Of a DNA stretch of 31,089 nucleotides, positions 19,201 through 26,651 are shown in pieces (position 1 is the first letter of the stretch; each line of letters begins with the position of its first letter). The translations under genes and the position numbers were made by a program. The stretch spans positions 1 through 31,089 of the IMG/VR virus record IMGVR_UViG_3300010300_000060; one strand, written 5' to 3'. The DNA comes from a virus. The notes beneath the pieces were generated by a model. The model was not told where the DNA came from. It ran no database searches and was given only the letters and a program-made list of their open reading frames with translations.

Positions 19201-20142
19201 ATGTCTAACATTATAAACGACAGAATTGGCTCTCAAAATGTAATTCGTGTTTTATCTAATGCTTCTGCGCCACCAACAAAGTTAATTAATTTAACTGACG
19301 TAGATTCTACAATCACCGATGATGGTGTTCTTTTAGTTTGGGATCTCCCAACAGAAACATTCATCATGACAAGTGTGATTGATAACAATCTCACTATTTC
19401 TGATGAAGATTCTTCATTTGGAACAACGTCAGGTGCTTTTGTAGTATCTGGTGGTGTTGGAATAGGCAAGAATTTGTTTATTGGTGGTGATGTTTCAATA
19501 TCAGGAATTACTACATTTGAATCTCGTATAGATTTAAATTCTTCATTAGATATACAAGATGATTTAGTTGTAAATAGAAATTTTAAATCAGTAGGAATTA
19601 CAACACTTTCATCAAGTGGTGGCATAACAACTACTGGAGGTAATTTTTTCGTCGGATCAAATGCATCTGTTGCAGGAAATTTAAGAGTTGATGGAACGTC
19701 AGAATTTATAGGTGTCGTAACATTCCGAGGAGGAACTATAAATCTTGGCGATGAAGATACTGATGATATTGTAATTGGTGGAGAATTTGCATCAAATTTA
19801 AACCCAACTACTGACAATCTTTATGATCTAGGTATTGAAGGAAAAAGATGGAGAAATGCTAGATTTTCCGGGTTCACTACTACAGGAACTTTATTTACAA
19901 ATGGAGTATCTACTCTTAATGGAAACGTAGTTGTTACTGGATTTGTAACTGTAACCGAGGGATTATATTATGATCTTGATGATTATAATTCTCCAAATGG
20001 AATTGGATATTTTGCACCTGGTGGAAAATTAACAAGTTCAACAAACGTTGCTGCTGGAATAGATACTAGTAATTCATTGTTAACTGTAAATGAATCTGGT
20101 GTTCCCGTTTGGACGTCAACAATAGATGGAGGTTGGTACTGA
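19201..20142 (+). CDS. Fibre-like structural protein at the wac (fibritin) position
   Basis: A 313-residue protein. The N-terminus (MSNIINDRIGSQNVIRVLSN) is followed by a compact region and then by beta-rich repeats of about 20-25 residues (SGGVGIGKNLFIGGDVSISG, VAGNLRVDGTSEFIG) typical of trimeric phage fibres. Residues ~200-224 carry the YDLGIEGKRWRNARFSG motif, common in phage fibre and whisker proteins. It lies immediately upstream of gp13, exactly where T4 encodes fibritin (wac), so a neck-whisker or short-fibre role is plausible; there is no recognisable sequence match to T4 fibritin. The stop TGA overlaps the ATG of gp13 by one base. A Shine-Dalgarno-like GGAGG for gp13 lies within the last codons. 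Confidence 0.75.
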   Translation: MSNIINDRIGSQNVIRVLSNASAPPTKLINLTDVDSTITDDGVLLVWDLPTETFIMTSVIDNNLTISDEDSSFGTTSGAFVVSGGVGIGKNLFIGGDVSISGITTFESRIDLNSSLDIQDDLVVNRNFKSVGITTLSSSGGITTTGGNFFVGSNASVAGNLRVDGTSEFIGVVTFRGGTINLGDEDTDDIVIGGEFASNLNPTTDNLYDLGIEGKRWRNARFSGFTTTGTLFTNGVSTLNGNVVVTGFVTVTEGLYYDLDDYNSPNGIGYFAPGGKLTSSTNVAAGIDTSNSLLTVNESGVPVWTSTIDGGWY

Positions 20143-20987
20143 TGGCACAACCAAGCACTAGGCAAGAGTTAATAGATTATTGCCTGAGAAAATTAGGAGC
20201 TCCAGTACTCGAAATAAACATAGATGATGATCAAATTGACGATTTAGTTGATGATGCTCTTCAATATTTTCATGAGAGGCATTTTGATGGTGTTGAAAGA
20301 ATGTATCTCAAATATAAAATTACTCAAGATGATTTGGATAGAGGAAGAGCAAGTGGAACTACAGGAGTAGGCATTGCAACAACCACAGGAACATCATCAA
20401 GTATTCCTGGTTATGGAGCAACAACGTTTAATTTTTATGAAACTTCCAATTTTATACAAATACCCGATTCTGTAGTTGGTATAGAAAAAGTTTTTAAATT
20501 TGATACCAGTTCAATATCTGGTGGAATGTTTAGCATTAAATATCAATTATTTTTAAATGATTTATATTATTTCAACTCAGTCGAATTGTTACAATATTCT
20601 ATGACAAAATCTTATCTAGAAGATATAGATCATTTGTTGACTACAGATAAGCAGATAAGATTTAATAAGAGACAAAATAGAATGTATTTGGATATTGATT
20701 GGGGATCACAATCAAAAGACAATTTTTTAGTCATAGATTGCTATAGAATTTTAGATCCAAATGATTTTTCAAAAGTATACAATGATAGTTTTTTGAAGAA
20801 ATATTTGACTGCTCTAATGAAACGTCAATGGGGTCAAAATTTAATAAAATTCCAAGGCGTTAAACTTCCTGGAGGAATAGAACTTAATGGAAGACAACTT
20901 TATGATGATGGTGAGAGAGAATTGGATGCGATTCAGAGAAGAATGGCAATGGATTATGAACTTCCTCCATACGACTTTATTGGATAA
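20142..20987 (+). CDS. 13: Neck protein gp13
   Basis: This is the T4-like gp13 head-completion/neck protein, which with gp14 closes the filled head and makes the site where the tail joins. The start MAQPSTRQELIDYCLRKLG, the acidic DDDQIDDLVDDALQYFHERH stretch and the end YELPPYDFIG are hallmarks. I chose the ATG at 20142 (281 residues; T4 gp13 is 309) because GGAGG at 20128-20132 is well spaced before it and the conserved block begins there; a further in-frame start at 20109 would add residues that only overlap the preceding gene. Residues ~75-100 hold a low-complexity Thr/Ser/Gly loop (TTGVGIATTTGTSSS). It is followed two bases later by gp14. Confidence 0.9.
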   Translation: MAQPSTRQELIDYCLRKLGAPVLEINIDDDQIDDLVDDALQYFHERHFDGVERMYLKYKITQDDLDRGRASGTTGVGIATTTGTSSSIPGYGATTFNFYETSNFIQIPDSVVGIEKVFKFDTSSISGGMFSIKYQLFLNDLYYFNSVELLQYSMTKSYLEDIDHLLTTDKQIRFNKRQNRMYLDIDWGSQSKDNFLVIDCYRILDPNDFSKVYNDSFLKKYLTALMKRQWGQNLIKFQGVKLPGGIELNGRQLYDDGERELDAIQRRMAMDYELPPYDFIG

Positions 20988-20989
20988 CA

Positions 20990-22087
20990 ATGCCTTTAAA
21001 TCCATTTTTTCAGCAAGGATCTCCTCCAGAACAATTTTTGATTCAGGATCTCATCAATGAGCATTTGAAAATTTATGGTGTAGATGTTTATTATTTGCCA
21101 AGAAAAATATTTCAGACTGACGATATTATTAGAGAAGTTCAGTCATCTAAGTTTGATGATAGTTTTCTTCTAGAGGCATATATTAATAATTATGAGGGAT
21201 ATGCTCCTGGTAGTGATATTATGTCAAAATTTGGAGTTACATTGAAAAATGAAGTTAGTTTAACAATATCACGAGAACGATATGAAGAATTTATTGCACC
21301 ATTTTTAGAAGGTATAACTTCAGGTATTCGTGAAGGTAGAATTACTGACTTTGATTTTGGAGATTTAATTTCAAGACCAAAAGAAGGTGATTTGATCTAT
21401 TTTCCTTTGGGAGAAAGGTTATTTGAAATTAAAAGAGTTGAACATGAAAAACCTTTTTATCAATTGGGAACAAATTATATCTACGAATTACAATGTGAAT
21501 TGTATGAATATGCAGACGAAATTATTGATACTACAATTGAAGAAATAGATAATACGATTGAAGATGAAGGATATATTACTACAATAAAAGTAGTTTCTCG
21601 CGCCCAAAATGCTTCTGGGGTTGCAGCAACTTCTACTGGATATATTAGAGAAATATTTTTAAATAATGATGGATATGGATATACCTCAACACCTTCAGTA
21701 GTTATATCTCCATCTTCATTTGGTCAAAATGCTTCTGCAGTTGCTATTACTACATCTATTGGCGGTGTTCAATCTATATCTGAAATAAGATTATTAAATG
21801 CTGGTAGTGGTTATACAGAACCTCCAACTATAAGTATTATTGGTGGTGGAGGAGTAGGAGCAGCTGCTACATGTTCGATTGAAAAAGTTAGTGCTGGTGT
21901 CAATGCAGTTAGTGTATCTGGTGGAACTGGATATTTGGCAATTCCATCTGTAACATTTAGTTCTCCTGGCGATCCAGATGCGTCTGCAGCTGAAGTATCA
22001 AATACAATTACTACAGATATTTCATTTACATTTGACTCTACAACATTAACGTTTGACTTAACTGCATACACTTTCGATTCTAATTAA
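20990..22087 (+). CDS. 14: Neck protein gp14 with repeat-bearing C-terminal extension
   Basis: T4-like gp14, partner of gp13 in the neck. Residues 1-~190 are the conserved core (MPLNPFFQQGSPPEQFLIQD, YGVDVYYLPRK, GDLIYFPLGERLFEIKRVEH, YELQCELYEYADE). At 365 residues it is longer than T4 gp14 (256). The extra part, about 197-340, contains two to three GxGY repeats (NDGYGYTSTPSVVI, NAGSGYTEPPTISI, SGGTGYLAIPSVTF), like those in the giant proteins and in the 227-residue protein downstream. It ends with a Thr/Phe/Asp-rich tail (TFDSTTLTFDLTAYTFD). The extension may project from the neck as a decoration; that is inference. No terminator is visible after the gene. Confidence 0.9.
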   Translation: MPLNPFFQQGSPPEQFLIQDLINEHLKIYGVDVYYLPRKIFQTDDIIREVQSSKFDDSFLLEAYINNYEGYAPGSDIMSKFGVTLKNEVSLTISRERYEEFIAPFLEGITSGIREGRITDFDFGDLISRPKEGDLIYFPLGERLFEIKRVEHEKPFYQLGTNYIYELQCELYEYADEIIDTTIEEIDNTIEDEGYITTIKVVSRAQNASGVAATSTGYIREIFLNNDGYGYTSTPSVVISPSSFGQNASAVAITTSIGGVQSISEIRLLNAGSGYTEPPTISIIGGGGVGAAATCSIEKVSAGVNAVSVSGGTGYLAIPSVTFSSPGDPDASAAEVSNTITTDISFTFDSTTLTFDLTAYTFDSN

Positions 22088-22095
22088 AATAAATA
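22088..22095 (+). promoter_or_regulatory. Probable late promoter AATAAATA
   Basis: AATAAATA, one base from the T4 late consensus TATAAATA and matching the NATAAATA form described for marine T4-like phages, lies directly after the gp14 stop in the 27-base gap and 19 bases before the ATG of the fibre gene. The position matches that of the two exact octamers, but in sequence this AT-rich a chance match is possible. Confidence 0.5.
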
Positions 22096-22114
22096 AAAGA
22101 AAATCTATTAAATA

Positions 22115-24382
22115 ATGGCAAAACTAGGGATATTAACTGGAACAACTCCAAATGATGGCTCAGGAGATACTCTACTTCAAGGTGCCATCAAAATTAATAG
22201 TAATTTTAATGAGATTTATTCAAATTTTGGAGATGGATCCAATCTTACATCTCTAGTTGGATATGCAACTGAAGGGTATGTTGATAATGCAGTAGCAGAT
22301 ATAACTGTTGGTATTGTAACTAGTGGAGATCTTGTAGGATTTGCTACTTTAGGAGATATTGCTGGAGTATCTACTTTTTCTGGAGATTATAATGATTTAA
22401 TAAACACACCGACAATACCATCAGATACTGGTGATTTAACAAATAATGCCGGATTTGTAACTACAGGAAATTTATCCAATTATGTTCAGGAAGAACAAAT
22501 AATTGGATTTGTTACAGATGGATATGTAACAAATGCCCTTGTAGGGTATGCAACTGAAGCGTATGTAATTTCTCAGGGTTATGCGTCTACCTCATACGTA
22601 GATAATCAGATAGAAGAATATTTCACTTCAAATATTGTAGGATATGCAACTGAAGGATATGTCGATAATGCTGTAGTTGGATTTATAACCTCAGGAGCAT
22701 TAACTGGATATGCAACTGAAGGTTATGTAACAAATGCTCTTGTAGGATATGCAACTGAAGGATATGTTGATAATGCTGTAGTTGGATTTATAACATCTGG
22801 TGGGTCAGCTATTGGTTTGACTTCATTAACTGGTGCTGCAGAAGGAACATATGGAAATTCACTCAATACCCCACAAATAACAATTGATTCTACAGGAAGA
22901 ATTACAGATATTCAACAAATTGGAATTTCTGGAGGTGGAGGTGGAGGTGGATTTGGTATAAATGTTTATGATAATGGAGGGTCTGTAGGATTTGCAACTG
23001 ATATTTTCTTTAGAAATAATCTTGATGCAGTTTCTGCAGGAAATACAATTTATATTGATGTAACTGGAGTTGCTACTGAGGCATATGTAACAAATGCTCT
23101 TGTAGGATATGCAACAGAGGGTTATGTTGATAATGCTGTAGTTGGATTTATAACCTCAGGAGCATTAACTGGATATGCAACTGAAGGTTATGTTGATAGT
23201 GCAGTAGTTGGATTTGTAACTTCGGGTGGAAGTGTTGAATATGCTATTGTATCTGGAGTAGCAACAGTAGCAGGGATAGCAACTTATACTTCGGAATGGA
23301 TTCTTGGAGCATCTGGAACTGATCATTATACTTTTACTGGACCAGGTTTAACAGGAGCAGAGAATGATCCGGATATTTACCTTGTTAGAGGTCAAAAGTA
23401 TAAATTTAACAATCAAAATAGTTTAGGAGCACATCCTCTTAGAATTCAAACAACTCCAAATGGATCTACAGGAACTCAGTATGATGATGGAGTCACGAAT
23501 AACAATGCGGCAGGTCAATCTACACTAGAGATAGATGTTCAATTTGACGCTCCGGATATTCTTTACTATCAATGCACAGTTCACCCAAACATGGGTGGCA
23601 AAATTTTCATCGATAATAGTGGAACATCTTTGTATGTTGATGGAAATGCTGGTATTGGAACTACGAATCCAATAGCAAAATTAGATGTTCGTGGAGATGT
23701 TTACATTTCTGGAGTTGTTACTGCATCATCATTCTCCGGAAATGCATCATCAGCAGATTATGCAACAAACTCGGGTGTTGCAACTTATGCAGGATCTTCT
23801 GGTATTGCTACATACGCAACAAATGCTGGAATAGCAACTTATTCTGACTCTTCTGGAATAGCAACTTATGCTTCGAGTTCCGGAATAGCAACTTATGCTT
23901 CGAGTTCCGGAATTTCTACAGAAGTATCTGGAGGAATTGCATCAGTAACTCAATTATCAGTTTCTGGTGTTTCTACATTTACTGGGATAGCAACCTTTAC
24001 TCAAATTGGAATATCCACAACAAATCCTAAAACAAATTTCCAGACAGAAAGATATACAATTAAAACTGGATTTGGAACATATACTGCCTCTGCAGGAATA
24101 TCTACGGACATTGATAGTTTTACAATTTCCTCAAATGATTTTAGAACATCTGAATATACTTTACATTTTGAATATAATTCAAATATACAATCTCAAAAAG
24201 TTCTCGTAATGCAAAACGGAACTACTGCATATGCTCAAGAATATGCAATTATGTATCAACCAAATCAGATTGTTTCAGTTGGTGCAACTATTTCTGGAGG
24301 AGACTTAAAATTACAAGTTACTCCAGAAACCGGTGTCAATGGATTGACAACTTACAGATTTGTAAGAGGGGCGTTAATCTAA
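22115..24382 (+). CDS. Tail-fibre-like protein with repeats and a cupredoxin (copper-binding) domain
   Basis: A 755-residue fibre-like protein. Residues 1-45 (GTTPNDGSGD ... INSNFNEIYSNFG) are a start common in phage fibres. Residues ~49-265 and ~317-375 are YATEGYVDNAVVGF-type repeats with a Gly-rich linker between. Residues ~390-503 form a cupredoxin-like domain: His440 in GAHPLRI, then Cys487, His490 and Met493 in CTVHPNMGG. The C-x2-H-x2-M spacing is that of amicyanin, so a complete type-1 copper ligand set appears to be present. Then come GIGTTNP...LDVRGDV, a run of nine-residue GIATYAxxS repeats (~550-600) and a C-terminal domain (~630-755). There is no signal peptide, so it is not a secreted electron carrier. 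It follows gp14 and is separated by one base from a subtilase gene. Receptor binding or adhesion is inferred; the purpose of copper binding is unknown. Confidence 0.75.
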   Translation: MAKLGILTGTTPNDGSGDTLLQGAIKINSNFNEIYSNFGDGSNLTSLVGYATEGYVDNAVADITVGIVTSGDLVGFATLGDIAGVSTFSGDYNDLINTPTIPSDTGDLTNNAGFVTTGNLSNYVQEEQIIGFVTDGYVTNALVGYATEAYVISQGYASTSYVDNQIEEYFTSNIVGYATEGYVDNAVVGFITSGALTGYATEGYVTNALVGYATEGYVDNAVVGFITSGGSAIGLTSLTGAAEGTYGNSLNTPQITIDSTGRITDIQQIGISGGGGGGGFGINVYDNGGSVGFATDIFFRNNLDAVSAGNTIYIDVTGVATEAYVTNALVGYATEGYVDNAVVGFITSGALTGYATEGYVDSAVVGFVTSGGSVEYAIVSGVATVAGIATYTSEWILGASGTDHYTFTGPGLTGAENDPDIYLVRGQKYKFNNQNSLGAHPLRIQTTPNGSTGTQYDDGVTNNNAAGQSTLEIDVQFDAPDILYYQCTVHPNMGGKIFIDNSGTSLYVDGNAGIGTTNPIAKLDVRGDVYISGVVTASSFSGNASSADYATNSGVATYAGSSGIATYATNAGIATYSDSSGIATYASSSGIATYASSSGISTEVSGGIASVTQLSVSGVSTFTGIATFTQIGISTTNPKTNFQTERYTIKTGFGTYTASAGISTDIDSFTISSNDFRTSEYTLHFEYNSNIQSQKVLVMQNGTTAYAQEYAIMYQPNQIVSVGATISGGDLKLQVTPETGVNGLTTYRFVRGALI
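22638..22800 (+). repeat. In-frame repeat block, copy 1
   Basis: Coding repeats with the protein pattern GYATEGYV-DNAVVGF-ITSG-ALTGYATEGYV. Parts are nearly identical at DNA level to 23080-23225, for example the stretch around CTGTAGTTGGATTTATAAC. It is a candidate site for recombination or slippage that changes fibre length. Confidence 0.7.
23080..23225 (+). repeat. In-frame repeat block, copy 2
   Basis: Second copy of the GYATEGYVDNAVVGF block, just upstream of the cupredoxin domain. It shares the same order of motifs (YVTNALVGYATEGYVDNAVV, then ITSGALTGYATEGYV) with the block starting near 22638, with only scattered base changes. Confidence 0.7.
23855..23908 (+). repeat. Perfect 27-bp tandem duplication
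   Basis: Two adjacent identical 27-base units (23855-23881 and 23882-23908), each beginning GGAATAGCAACTTATGC and ending TTCGAGTTCC, encode GIATYASSS twice (residues 581-598). The flanking units of the same nine-residue repeat have diverged, so this duplication looks recent. Confidence 0.95.
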
Positions 24383-24383
24383 A

Positions 24384-26285
24384 ATGAAAACAACTACTGA
24401 TTTTATACAAAGAGAACTTGTATCAGAACTTCCTGATGATTCTCCACAATCTTATGAGGTTTATATAAAAAATGCTTCAGATTGGCAAGAAATTCACGAT
24501 TATATTATAAATGAAAATGAAATAGATGGAATACCAAATAGAAGAATTTCTTGCATTTCTGAAATGAAGTGTTCGAAAAAAAGATCCGTTTATGAAATGT
24601 CAAAGAATGAGGCAGAGATATTAAAAACACATCCAAAAGTTCAATTTGTCACACCATCAACTTTATATAATCCTAAAGTATTGGAACAAAGAAAGATTGA
24701 TGAGCAATTTGACAGGCATTTAGATACCAATAGATATAAAGATGATATTACAAATAGAAGAACAACTGGAGATCCTGGATCAGTATTAAATTTTACTCAA
24801 TGGGGATTGTCTAGACATTCATACACTTCAAATAATTATGGATCAAGCACTTTAATTAATGAAGATATTAAGTATTCTCTGACAGGAGAGAATGTTGATG
24901 TAGTTATTATGGATAATGGTGTTCGATGGGATCACCCAGAGTTTTTACTACCAGAATATACATCAGTTCCTGTCGGAGTTGCAACAGAAACTGTAAGTAG
25001 AGTCAGAGATATTTTAATTCACGGTCAAGATGAATATGGTATTGATTGGGCATCCGAAGGTTTAGTTGCTCCTGGAACAGGATCACTAGCAAATTATACT
25101 AAAGCAGAAGCATTGCAGAGTGAAACATTTAATACAACTCCGCCAAATACTGTATGGCACGGAACTCATGTTGCAGGAACTGCTGCAGGAAATCAATTTG
25201 GATTTGCTTTCAAGTCAAATATATGGAGTATTGCATGTGTCGATAGATCAGACCTTGGATTTTCAGATCCATCAGATGGATTTGATTATATCAAAGTATG
25301 GCATAAAAACAAACCTATCAATCCAGCAACAGGTAGAAAAAATCCAACTATTGTAAACGGCAGTTGGGGCCTTAGACAATTTGTTTCTTACGGAGCTCCA
25401 TATCAAGTAAATTTTAGAGGATCATCATATTCTTCTGGAGACATAGAAGGATCTAATTCATTTTTACCTCCAGTTTATAATATTTCTACACTTAGTGGTT
25501 ATTATCAATTTACTTCAGTTCATGCAACATCTCAAGCAACAGCTGATGAAATATTTGATGATCCTGATTGTAAAGATATATCTTTTGTCTTTTCTGCAGG
25601 TAATTCGGGAAATCCTAGTGGTAAGCAAGATATTTTTAATGGAGTTGATTATAATAACCAATTTACTAGCGGAACTTTTTATTATGGAGGTCAAGTTGCC
25701 GAAACTAGAGGTGCAGTAGATGAATATTTTAATCGTGCTGGAACTCCATCTATAGCACATCAGGGTCAAAATGATGCTCCCATTTCAGTTGGTTCTCTTG
25801 ATAATGTTGTAGTTACAAGTGGAATAACTTCAGAAAGAAAAAGTAATTTTTCAAATACTGGGCCAGCAATTGATATTTGGTCAGCAGGATCGAATGTATT
25901 AAGTTCATATGGAACTGGATATGCTGATCCAAGAAATGGAACGTATTTGAACGGTTATATAAGTGGAACAAGTATGGCAGCACCTCAGGTTACTGGAGTT
26001 ATTGCATTATATTTGGAATCAAATCCATCAGCTACTAGAGTTGATTCTAGGAATTGGTTATTAAAACATGGATCAGTTTTATTAGAAAATGGTCCAGGAA
26101 ATCCTATTCTAGATACTTATAAAAATGTCAATCCAATTGGAGCAGGAACTTCAGTTTCTTACTGGTCAGATACTTATGGATTGAAAGGAGCTACAGCAAG
26201 AATTTTATATAATCCATTTGCAAATAATACTAGACCTTCAATTAGTGGAGTAAATATTTCTGGCATATCGTTTAAACAATCATAA
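24384..26285 (+). CDS. Subtilisin-like serine protease (peptidase S8)
   Basis: A 633-residue S8-family protease. Catalytic Asp177 is in VVIMDNGVRWDHPEF, His259 in VWHGTHVAGTAAG, oxyanion Asn407 in FVFSAGNSGNP and the nucleophile Ser530 in ISGTSMAAPQVTG, so all key residues are present. Residues ~15-110 may be an inhibitor-I9-like propeptide. There is no signal peptide or membrane segment, so the protein is made in the cytoplasm, probably for the virion. Residues ~575-633 are a short extension. An SD-like GAGGGG stretch precedes the ATG, one base after the fibre stop. Possible roles are processing of fibre or head proteins, or attack on the host surface; all are inference. The T4 prohead protease gp21 belongs to an unrelated family, so this is not its equivalent. 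Confidence 0.9.
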   Translation: MKTTTDFIQRELVSELPDDSPQSYEVYIKNASDWQEIHDYIINENEIDGIPNRRISCISEMKCSKKRSVYEMSKNEAEILKTHPKVQFVTPSTLYNPKVLEQRKIDEQFDRHLDTNRYKDDITNRRTTGDPGSVLNFTQWGLSRHSYTSNNYGSSTLINEDIKYSLTGENVDVVIMDNGVRWDHPEFLLPEYTSVPVGVATETVSRVRDILIHGQDEYGIDWASEGLVAPGTGSLANYTKAEALQSETFNTTPPNTVWHGTHVAGTAAGNQFGFAFKSNIWSIACVDRSDLGFSDPSDGFDYIKVWHKNKPINPATGRKNPTIVNGSWGLRQFVSYGAPYQVNFRGSSYSSGDIEGSNSFLPPVYNISTLSGYYQFTSVHATSQATADEIFDDPDCKDISFVFSAGNSGNPSGKQDIFNGVDYNNQFTSGTFYYGGQVAETRGAVDEYFNRAGTPSIAHQGQNDAPISVGSLDNVVVTSGITSERKSNFSNTGPAIDIWSAGSNVLSSYGTGYADPRNGTYLNGYISGTSMAAPQVTGVIALYLESNPSATRVDSRNWLLKHGSVLLENGPGNPILDTYKNVNPIGAGTSVSYWSDTYGLKGATARILYNPFANNTRPSISGVNISGISFKQS

Positions 26286-26288
26286 ATA
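26281..26288 (+). promoter_or_regulatory. Probable late promoter CATAAATA
   Basis: CATAAATA overlaps the subtilase stop codon and lies 15 bases before the next ATG (26304). It matches the NATAAATA late-promoter form, and the sequence after it (TCTAAA) is the same as after the exact octamer at 18832. The spacing to the start is short, which would leave a short 5' leader. Confidence 0.55.
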
Positions 26289-26303
26289 TCTAAAAAATCT
26301 CAA

Positions 26304-26645
26304 ATGGCAGATAAAAATTTTGGCGTAAAAGATATAAATTTGATAGGTGCTTCAGGAACTCCAACTATTGAAAGTCCTAATAATTTAAATCTAAATGCAA
26401 CAACTGTCGCTATAAGTACTGATGTTAGTATTGGTGGAGAAGTTGTTTCGAATGTAATTGTTGGAACTGGATATTCTATAGGGATTGGAACTACATCAGC
26501 AACAACTTTACTAGATGTAAGAGGAGATGTAAGAGCCGGAATAGACACATCGAATGGACTGGTTTTAACATCTCCAAATGGAACTACTTTCAGAATAATA
26601 GTTGATAATTCTGGAGTTCTTTCAACAACATCAATAACTATTTAA
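26304..26645 (+). CDS. Small virion structural protein with GIGTT...LDVRGDV motif
   Basis: A 113-residue protein beginning MADKNFGVKDINLIGASG, then TPTIESPNNLNLNATTVAIS. It shares the GIGTTSATTLLDVRGDV motif with the cupredoxin fibre (GIGTTNPIAKLDVRGDV), which suggests either shared ancestry of a fibre segment or a common assembly partner. The C-terminus (SPNGTTFRIIVDNSGVLSTT) looks like the short end domain of small cyanophage structural proteins. Mostly beta-strand; no membrane segment. Function unknown; a decoration or fibre-adaptor role is inferred from motif and place. Confidence 0.7.
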   Translation: MADKNFGVKDINLIGASGTPTIESPNNLNLNATTVAISTDVSIGGEVVSNVIVGTGYSIGIGTTSATTLLDVRGDVRAGIDTSNGLVLTSPNGTTFRIIVDNSGVLSTTSITI

Positions 26646-26651
26646 TTAAAG

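Noticed and set aside
19233-19817. Long minus-strand open frames such as this one (also near 3789, 6993 and 7650)
   Set aside because: They are antisense to well-supported genes, have Pro/Val-rich translations typical of reversed repeat-coding sequence, and show no recognisable domain.
20109-20141. Upstream start for gp13 at 20109
   Set aside because: It would overlap the fibre-like gene by 34 bases and lies before the GGAGG that fits the ATG at 20142.
23285-23620. Host-derived plastocyanin (petE-type auxiliary metabolic gene)
   Set aside because: The cupredoxin domain is fused within a long fibre, lacks a signal peptide, and has amicyanin-type and not plastocyanin-type (C-x2-H-x4-M) ligand spacing, so it is not a stand-alone electron carrier.
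22638-23908. CRISPR-like array
   Set aside because: The repeats are in frame, of unequal spacing and without unique spacers; they encode fibre repeats.
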